Assembly (NCBI GenBank): GCA_947464335.1
Contig: CANHWG010000005.1
Coordinates: forward strand, 1 to 64,000
Origin: Flavobacteriaceae bacterium
GTDB taxonomy: Bacteria > Bacteroidota > Bacteroidia > Flavobacteriales > Flavobacteriaceae
Direction of reading: 5' to 3'
DNA length: 64,000 bases
Part shown: positions 57,410 to 64,000 of the stretch, in pieces
Layout: each line of letters opens with the position of its first letter
Numbering within the stretch: position 1 is the stretch's first letter
Notes under the pieces: model-generated
Told to the model about the DNA's origin: nothing
Seen by the model: the letters and a program-made list of their open reading frames with translations, nothing else
Database searches by the model: none
Made by a program: the position numbers and the translations under genes

Positions 57410-58666
57410 TTATTTAGAAGAAGTTTCTATCTGAAATATTTTCTCAATCCATTCGATACTTTCATCTACCATCGTAGTATCATCTTTTAAATGACTGGCA
57501 AAATGATTGGTAATTTTTTGTATGATTCTAGTACTAATTAGTTCGGCTTGCGCTTCATCAAAATTAGATAACTTTTTTCTTTGTACACTTAATTCTGACT
57601 CTTTAATCGAGTTGAGTTTTTCTTTTAAAGCATGAATGGTAGGGGCAAATTTTCTTTGTTTGGTCCATGCCAAGAATTCCTCCATAATTTCTTCAATAAT
57701 TACTTCGGCTGCTGGAATATGCTTTTTACGATTTTCTAATGTTTCATCGGTCATTTGAGATAAATGATCCATATGAACTAAAGTAACACCTTCGACAGTG
57801 GTTACATTTTCGTTTACGTTTTTAGGTATTGATAAATCTAAAATTAAGAGTGGCTTTTTTAAGTTTAATATTGCTTTGTCTACAGTTGGGTTTTGTGCGC
57901 CAGTTGCTACCACTAATACATCTGCTTTTTGAATTTCCAGTTGCAAATCGGAATAATCTTTTACGATTACATTTAGTTTCCGAGCCAATCGTTCTGCAGT
58001 ATCTTTAGTACGATTAATCAAGGTGATTTGTTCGTGCTTAGTGTGTTTTACTAAATTTTCACAGGTGTTCCTTCCTATTTTTCCAGTACCAAAAAGTAAA
58101 ATGTTTTTATTGGCAATATCGTCAACATTACTAAAAATATAACGAACAGATGCAAAAGAAACAGAGGTTGCTCCTGTGGAAATTTCGGTTTCATTTTTAA
58201 TTCTTTTACTCGTTTGAATTACGGCATTAACCAAACGTTCTAAAAAAGCATTCACCAAATTCATTGATTTACTTTCTGTAAAAGCGGATTTGATTTGACT
58301 AATGATTTCAAAATCGCCAAGAATTTGACTGTCTAAACCCGTTCCAACGCGAAACATGTATCGAACAGCTTCTTGGTTTTTATAGATATAAGCCACTTTT
58401 TGAAAATCTTCTACAGTGCCTTGACTATTATCACAAAGTAATTTTATTAATTGAAACGGATGTTGCGCAAAACCATAAACTTCTGTACGGTTACAGGTAG
58501 AAGTTACAAGCAAAGACGCTATGCCTTCTTGTTGTGCCTGCAGTAAAACATTCTTCTTTCCGCTTTCATCCAAACTGAATTTCCCTCTAATGTCTGCATC
58601 AGCTTTTTTATAACTTAAGCCAACAACATAAAAAGTACTATGTTTCGAAATGTTTCCGTTTTCCAT
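57410..58666 (-). CDS. hemA: Glutamyl-tRNA reductase
   Basis: 'LLVTSTCNRTEVYGFA', 'GTGLDSQILGDFEIISQIKSAF', 'ILLFGTGKIGRNTCENLVKH'. Confidence 0.97.
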   Translation of the reverse strand: MENGNISKHSTFYVVGLSYKKADADIRGKFSLDESGKKNVLLQAQQEGIASLLVTSTCNRTEVYGFAQHPFQLIKLLCDNSQGTVEDFQKVAYIYKNQEAVRYMFRVGTGLDSQILGDFEIISQIKSAFTESKSMNLVNAFLERLVNAVIQTSKRIKNETEISTGATSVSFASVRYIFSNVDDIANKNILLFGTGKIGRNTCENLVKHTKHEQITLINRTKDTAERLARKLNVIVKDYSDLQLEIQKADVLVVATGAQNPTVDKAILNLKKPLLILDLSIPKNVNENVTTVEGVTLVHMDHLSQMTDETLENRKKHIPAAEVIIEEIMEEFLAWTKQRKFAPTIHALKEKLNSIKESELSVQRKKLSNFDEAQAELISTRIIQKITNHFASHLKDDTTMVDESIEWIEKIFQIETSSK

Positions 58667-58837
58667 TTTTTGCTCTTTACCTAAAAGAGGAACAAAGTTA
58701 TCGTTATGCCTTTTACAAAAACAACGCTAAAAGAACTTTTTGTGTCGCTATGAGTTATTTTTATAGGTGTTTGTATTTTTATCGTTATTTCTTTTAAATT
58801 TGTACTGAAATCAAGTAGTTATTTGGCTCTTATATAG

Positions 58838-58854
58838 ATTTATTCTAAATAAAT
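58838..58854. promoter_or_regulatory. Candidate operator ATTTATTCTAAATAAAT in hemA/AraC intergenic region
   Basis: AT-rich imperfect palindrome with TTCTAAAT half-site. Confidence 0.3.
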
Positions 58855-58894
58855 ATTTTAAATACGCACTTATACATTTTCAAAAAATATCGCT

Positions 58895-59767
58895 ATGGGT
58901 TCTAAAGAAATAATAACAATTGAGAATGATTTTACCTTAATCCGTTTTCAGAATGATGCTGATGAAATTTCTACGTTTCAAAGTCCGGTAAATATGGGTT
59001 TGATACAATTTCATTTCGGATTAAAAGGAAGTGCAAAGTTCATTTTTAACAATGGGAATTATACCTTAGACCTAAAGGAAGAGAAATGCTTGTTGTTTTA
59101 TAATCCCGAAAAAGAGTTACCACTTAATATTGAAATTGCACCAAAATCCTGGTTAATCACTATTCTAGTTTCTATCAAAAAGTTTCATGGTTTGTTTACG
59201 ACCAATGCAGAACACATTCCGTTTTTGAGTCAAGAAAACAAAGACAAGAAATACTATAACGAAAGTGACGTGAGTCCATCGATGGCGATTGTACTCAATC
59301 AAATGTTTCATTACAACCTGAATCCTTCCATAAAAAATTTGTACTACAAAGGCAAAGGATATGAATTGCTCAGTTTGTTTTTTAACCGAAACGAAGATCC
59401 AAATGCGGAGCAATGTCCGTTTTTAATAGACGAAGAAAATGTTTTAAAAATTAAAAAAGCAAAAGAAATTATTATTGCCAATATGGCGGAACCACCAAGT
59501 TTAGAATCGCTAGCCAATCAAGTAGGGTTAACCTTGAAAAAATTAAAAATGGGATTCAAACAAATTTATGGTGATACCGTTTACGGATTTCTTTTTGATT
59601 ATAAAATGGATTATGCACGTCAACTATTAGATTCGGGTTCCTATAACGTAAACGAAGTAGGATTAAAGATTGGATACAGTACCGGAAGTCATTTTATTGC
59701 AGCATTCAAGAAAAAATTCGCGACTACACCCAAGAAGTATTTAATGTCAATGAGTCAAAACAATTAA
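58895..59767 (+). CDS. AraC family transcriptional regulator
   Basis: Two HTH helices 'SLESLANQVGLTLKKLKMGFKQIYGDTVYGFLFDYKMDYARQLLDSGSYNVNEVGLKIGYSTGSHFIAAFKKKFATTPKKYL'. Confidence 0.95.
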   Translation: MGSKEIITIENDFTLIRFQNDADEISTFQSPVNMGLIQFHFGLKGSAKFIFNNGNYTLDLKEEKCLLFYNPEKELPLNIEIAPKSWLITILVSIKKFHGLFTTNAEHIPFLSQENKDKKYYNESDVSPSMAIVLNQMFHYNLNPSIKNLYYKGKGYELLSLFFNRNEDPNAEQCPFLIDEENVLKIKKAKEIIIANMAEPPSLESLANQVGLTLKKLKMGFKQIYGDTVYGFLFDYKMDYARQLLDSGSYNVNEVGLKIGYSTGSHFIAAFKKKFATTPKKYLMSMSQNN

Positions 59768-59798
59768 CAAAAGTTATTACTAAATAAAAAAAACCAAA

Positions 59799-60815
59799 AT
59801 GAAAGGAGTATTATTAGTAAATCTGGGATCGCCAGAAAGTCCAACCGCAAAAGATGTAAAGCCGTATTTAGATGAATTTTTAATGGATAAATACGTCATT
59901 GATGTGCCGTTTTTACTGCGCGCTTTATTAGTACGTGGCATCATCCTTCAAACGCGTCCGAAAAAATCGGCGGAAGCATACAGTAGAATATGGACTGATG
60001 AAGGTTCACCACTAATTGTGATCTCTAAAAAAATGCACCAAAAAGTACAAACTTTAGTTGATATTCCAGTGGCCTTAGCCATGCGTTATGGAACTATTAC
60101 GATTAAAAAAGGATTGCAAGAATTGAAAGATAAAGGTGTAACCGAAGTGATGCTACTGCCTTTATATCCGCAACATGCTATGGCATCAACCACAACTATT
60201 TTGGTATTAGCCGAAGAATTACGTCAAGAGTTTTTCCCGGAAATGAAATTCACTATTGTGCCTGCATTTTATAATAAACCTGATTACATCAAAGCCTTAT
60301 CCAATTCGATTAAAAAACATTTAGAAGATTTTGAATACGACCATTTATTGTTTTCATATCATGGTATTCCCAAACGACACATTCGCAAAACCGATATAAC
60401 CAAATCACATTGTAAAATGGACCGAACTTGTTGTAATACTCCGTCGCCAGCACATGAATTTTGCTACAGCCATCAATGTTATGAAACCACCAAACAAGTA
60501 GTAAAAACATTAGGAATTCCAGAAGGAAAATACAGTCAAACCTTTCAATCTCGATTGGCTGGTGACAAATGGTTAACGCCTTATACCGATGTTGAAATTA
60601 ACAAAATGCCTGAGAAAGGAATCAAAAAATTGGCCGTGGTGACGCCCGCTTTCGTTTCTGATTGTTTGGAAACATTAGAAGAAATAGCGATGGAAGCCAA
60701 CGAACAGTTTTTACATCATGGCGGTGAGGAATTTCTAGCCATTCCGTGTATGAATGATGAAGACGAATGGTGTCAAGTAGTGGCGAATTGGGTTAAAGAT
60801 TTTCAGAGAGAATAG
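59799..60815 (+). CDS. hemH: Ferrochelatase
   Basis: 'GVLLVNLGSPESPTAKDVKPYLDEFLMDKYVID', 'LLFSYHGIPKRH', 'VTPAFVSDCLETLEEI'. Confidence 0.97.
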   Translation: MKGVLLVNLGSPESPTAKDVKPYLDEFLMDKYVIDVPFLLRALLVRGIILQTRPKKSAEAYSRIWTDEGSPLIVISKKMHQKVQTLVDIPVALAMRYGTITIKKGLQELKDKGVTEVMLLPLYPQHAMASTTTILVLAEELRQEFFPEMKFTIVPAFYNKPDYIKALSNSIKKHLEDFEYDHLLFSYHGIPKRHIRKTDITKSHCKMDRTCCNTPSPAHEFCYSHQCYETTKQVVKTLGIPEGKYSQTFQSRLAGDKWLTPYTDVEINKMPEKGIKKLAVVTPAFVSDCLETLEEIAMEANEQFLHHGGEEFLAIPCMNDEDEWCQVVANWVKDFQRE

Positions 60816-60842
60816 AAAATAGATGAAAGAAAATAGACTTTA

Positions 60843-61385
60843 ATGGAACTCTACAACTACATAAAATCACTGCATCTTATTTTTGTCATTACCTGGTTTG
60901 CGGGTTTGTTTTATATTGTTCGCTTGTTTGTCTATCAAATTGAAGCCAACGACAAGCCATCGCCCGAAAAAGAAATTCTGCAAAAGCAATACAAAATCAT
61001 GACCTATCGGTTGTGGTATATTATCACGTGGCCAAGTGCCGTTTTAGCAACACTGTTTGCAGTTTGGCTATTAATTTTAATGCCTGCATGGTTACAGATG
61101 CCTTGGATGCATGTTAAGTTGGGATTTGTCGTTTTATTGATTGCCTACCAAATAAAATGTCATTTGATTTATACCGAATTACAGAACGATGTTGTAAACT
61201 ATTCTTCAAACTTTATGCGTTTGTGGAATGAAGGTGCAACGATTATTCTATTCGCCGTGGTTTTTTTAGTAATTTTAAAAAATGCTTTCAACTGGATTTA
61301 TGGCGTAATTGGAATAGTGTTGTTCTCGATTTTGATAATGCTTGGATTTAAGTTTTATAAAAGAATAAGAGAAAAAAGTAACTAA
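60843..61385 (+). CDS. hemJ: CopD/HemJ-like protoporphyrinogen IX oxidase
   Basis: 'YIKSLHLIFVITWFAGLFYIVRLFVYQIEA', 'MTYRLWYIITWPSAVLA', four-TM pattern, adjacent to hemH. Confidence 0.9.
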   Translation: MELYNYIKSLHLIFVITWFAGLFYIVRLFVYQIEANDKPSPEKEILQKQYKIMTYRLWYIITWPSAVLATLFAVWLLILMPAWLQMPWMHVKLGFVVLLIAYQIKCHLIYTELQNDVVNYSSNFMRLWNEGATIILFAVVFLVILKNAFNWIYGVIGIVLFSILIMLGFKFYKRIREKSN

Positions 61386-61412
61386 GCAAAAGCCACTAGG
61401 TAATACTAACTA

Positions 61413-62915
61413 ATGCCTTATGACTATTGCCCAATGCCTATAAAAATGCTCAACGGCTTCAAAATGTCAATGCTTTCACTTCGAATTAGGATTTTCCTAT
61501 CGATGATTATATTGATATTAATCGCTTCCATTTTGATGGCTTCCATCTCGATTATTCAATTTAAAAATGAAGCCAAGGATTACCATCAAGAACGTTTAGA
61601 CCGAAAAGAATTTGCCATAAAAGAGCATATCAATTATGTGCTATCTAATACCACATATCCGCTTACTGAAAGGAATCTTCCGTTAATTTTTAAAGATAAA
61701 ATCCATGAACTAGCAGACATTCACAATCTTGAAATTAATATTTATGGGTTGAATGGAAAATTGCTGAAATCGTCTAAAGCTTCTTTTTCTGTGGATAAAG
61801 TAGCGCCACCCATTCCGAGTTATGTTCTAAAACTCGTACAGTCCTCCGTTGAAAAAAGATATGTTGACATTAAAAATGTAAACGGCATTAAAAACCGATC
61901 TTCCTATAGTCAAATTAAAGATGATAAATTCAAACCGTTAGGAATTTTAAACATTCCGTATGTGGAAGACGATGGTTTTTATGAAACCGAACTACGCCAA
62001 TTTTTGTTGCGGTTGAGTCAGGTGTATTCCTTTATGTTAATTATCGCTTTTGCTTTGGCTTATTTTCTTTCGAGTTATATTACCAAATCACTAAAAACTA
62101 TTTCGGATAAAATATATGAAACAAGCTTGAATCAAAAGAACGAGAAAATCGTAATTGAAGCGAACAGTAGAGAAATTAATTCCTTGATAAATGCCTACAA
62201 TCAGATGGTGGATAAACTAGAAGATAGTGCCACGATGCTTGCCCAAAGTGAGCGTGAACAAGCTTGGCGCGAAATGGCAAAACAAGTGGCACATGAAATT
62301 AAAAATCCATTAACGCCAATGCGATTAACGGTACAGAGTTTCCAGCGGAAATTTGACCCAAATGACTTAGAATTAAAACAAAAATTGAACGATTATTCCA
62401 AAACCCTAATCCAGCAAATAGATACCATGAGCGCAGTGGCTTCGGCATTTTCAAACTTCGCTTCGATGCCAGCGCAACAAAATGAAACCCTCAATGTTGT
62501 TCAAGTGGTAGAATTAGCATTGGATATTTTTAACGAAGACTTTATTGTTTTCGAAAGTAACAAGGAATATGTCATTTCAAAAATAGATAGAACACAACTC
62601 ATTCGAATTATTACCAATCTGGTTAAAAATGCCATACAATCTATTCCCGATGAACAATTGGAAAAACACATTTTGGTTTCGGTAAATGAAGAAGAAGACA
62701 ACGTAATTATTGCGGTAAAAGACAACGGAATAGGCATAGAATATGAAAACAGAGAACATGTTTTTGAACCAAAATTTACAACCAAAACTAGTGGAATGGG
62801 ATTAGGATTGGGAATTATCAAAAATATTATCGAAAATTACAAAGGAACTATTACATTTGAATCTGAAGTTGGAAAAGGATCAACGTTCATTGTTTCGCTT
62901 CCAATTGTAAAATAA
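61413..62915 (+). CDS. Sensor histidine kinase (NtrY-like core)
   Basis: H-box 'AWREMAKQVAHEIKNPLTPMRLTVQSFQRKF', 'NLVKNAIQSIPDE', 'GMGLGLGIIKNIIENY'; start uncertain (61413 or internal Met). Confidence 0.93.
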   Translation: MPYDYCPMPIKMLNGFKMSMLSLRIRIFLSMIILILIASILMASISIIQFKNEAKDYHQERLDRKEFAIKEHINYVLSNTTYPLTERNLPLIFKDKIHELADIHNLEINIYGLNGKLLKSSKASFSVDKVAPPIPSYVLKLVQSSVEKRYVDIKNVNGIKNRSSYSQIKDDKFKPLGILNIPYVEDDGFYETELRQFLLRLSQVYSFMLIIAFALAYFLSSYITKSLKTISDKIYETSLNQKNEKIVIEANSREINSLINAYNQMVDKLEDSATMLAQSEREQAWREMAKQVAHEIKNPLTPMRLTVQSFQRKFDPNDLELKQKLNDYSKTLIQQIDTMSAVASAFSNFASMPAQQNETLNVVQVVELALDIFNEDFIVFESNKEYVISKIDRTQLIRIITNLVKNAIQSIPDEQLEKHILVSVNEEEDNVIIAVKDNGIGIEYENREHVFEPKFTTKTSGMGLGLGIIKNIIENYKGTITFESEVGKGSTFIVSLPIVK

Positions 62916-62927
62916 AACTTTTAACTT

Positions 62928-63710
62928 ATGAACTTCGAAAACGTACTTGTAGCAATAGAAAATGGTATCGGACAAATTACCATTAATCGACCATCCAAAT
63001 TAAACGCGCTTAATGTAGCCACTATTCAAGAATTACATAATGCTTTTGAATCGCTCGAAAATAATGATGAAGTAAAAGTAATCATACTAACGGGTGAAGG
63101 CGAAAAAGCTTTTGTAGCTGGTGCTGATATTTCTGAATTTGCAAGCTTTACAGTTCAAGAAGGTGCTCAATTGGCAGCACAAGGACAAGAATTATTATTT
63201 GATTTTGTAGAAAATTTAAAAAAACCTGTCATTGGAGCCGTAAATGGTTTTGCCTTGGGTGGCGGATTAGAATTAGCCATGTCATGTCATTTCCGAATAG
63301 CTTCAGACAATGCCAAAATGGGTTTGCCCGAAGTTTCTTTGGGCGTAATTCCAGGATATGGCGGAACGCAACGTTTGCCTCAACTTGTTGGAAAAGGACG
63401 CGCGATGGAAATGATTATGACTGCGGGAATGATATCTGCCGAAGAAGCATATCGTTTCGGGTTAGTAAATCATGTAGTGCCGCAAGCGGAGCTTATAGAT
63501 TTTACCCAAAATATCGCTGCTAAAATTATGCGCAATTCACCAATGGCAATTGGCAGTGCGATAAAAGCAGTAATTGCCAACTTCAAAGATGGTGAAAATG
63601 GTTATGAAACCGAAATCAGAAACTTTGGGAAATGCTTCGGTACCGAAGATTTTAAAGAAGGAACAACAGCGTTTTTAGAAAAGAGAAAGGCCTCTTTTTC
63701 TGGAAAATAA
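62928..63710 (+). CDS. Enoyl-CoA hydratase/isomerase family protein
   Basis: 'GEKAFVAGADISEF', 'GAVNGFALGGGLELAMSCHFRIAS', 'GLPEVSLGVIPGYGGTQRLPQLVG'. Confidence 0.96.
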   Translation: MNFENVLVAIENGIGQITINRPSKLNALNVATIQELHNAFESLENNDEVKVIILTGEGEKAFVAGADISEFASFTVQEGAQLAAQGQELLFDFVENLKKPVIGAVNGFALGGGLELAMSCHFRIASDNAKMGLPEVSLGVIPGYGGTQRLPQLVGKGRAMEMIMTAGMISAEEAYRFGLVNHVVPQAELIDFTQNIAAKIMRNSPMAIGSAIKAVIANFKDGENGYETEIRNFGKCFGTEDFKEGTTAFLEKRKASFSGK

Positions 63711-63757
63711 TTTAATGTTCAGTCCTTTACTGCTTTCTAAAAGCTGAATACTGAACA

Positions 63758-64000
63758 CTACTTTTCACCTTCCCATTCGGCATAAAACTGAGATAGGAAA
63801 TTTTCCATGTATTGGTGTCGTGCTTCTGCTATTTTTTTGCCTGTAGGTGTATTCATTTTGTCTTTTAGCAACAGTAATTTTTCATAGAAATGATTCAATG
63901 TTGGCGCATCAGAGTTTTTGTAATCTTCTTTACTCATATTAAGATTCGGCTGAATATTCGGATTGTATAACGCTCTGTTTTTAAAACCGCCGTAATTAAA
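63758..64000 (-). CDS. HD-domain phosphohydrolase, C-terminal fragment (continues beyond window)
   Basis: Manual translation 'FNYGGFKNRALYNPNIQPNLNMSKEDYKNSDAPTLNHFYEKLLLLKDKMNTPTGKKIAEARHQYMENFLSQFYAEWEGEK*'; not in ORF track. Confidence 0.75.
   Translation of the reverse strand, partial: FNYGGFKNRALYNPNIQPNLNMSKEDYKNSDAPTLNHFYEKLLLLKDKMNTPTGKKIAEARHQYMENFLSQFYAEWEGEK

Noticed and set aside
1-64000. CRISPR array or cas genes
   Set aside because: No regularly spaced 23-47 bp direct repeats and no Cas-like ORF seen.
1-64000. tRNA, rRNA, tmRNA genes
   Set aside because: No GTTCGANTC-type T-arm context or rRNA-like stretch recognised by eye; tRNAscan/cmsearch would be decisive.

Overview
64 kb chromosomal window from an AT-rich Bacteroidota genome, most likely a Flavobacterium-type flavobacterium (inferred from GldH, a T9SS sorting domain, TonB receptors and TAnnTTTG-like promoter elements). 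Most of it is ordinary housekeeping sequence: greA, HIT, aat, mfd, metG, ssb, PBP1A and ricT/gldH. It also holds a ferrous-iron/metal cluster (SCO, feoA, feoB, TonB receptors, a 41-aa FeoB-associated Cys-rich ORF missed by the ORF track, ZIP transporter, DtxR/MntR-type regulator), crtY-like lycopene cyclase, scoAB, a T9SS S8 protease, and a near-complete heme pathway (hemA-C-D-E-F-B divergent from an AraC regulator plus hemH-hemJ). No tRNA, rRNA, CRISPR array, prophage or IS transposase was recognised. The most interesting layer is short repeats: (i) three copies of a ~85-108 bp imperfectly palindromic intergenic element with conserved flanks and variable centre; (ii) a separate CTTCGAC(TGCG/AAG)CTCAG core nested in two of those copies, also solitary, and once inserted in frame inside hemF; (iii) a GCGAnnnnnCGAAGCAATCT repeat next to the yraN start codon and apparently in frame inside metG; (iv) a four-helix-bundle (S23/IVP-type) gene bounded by 23-bp inverted repeats that splits scoA from scoB; (v) period-7/8 inverted arrays between hem genes. 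A second notable signal is a DUF3127 protein ending in an SSB-like acidic tip (DDLPF), while the ssb-like protein in this window lacks one.
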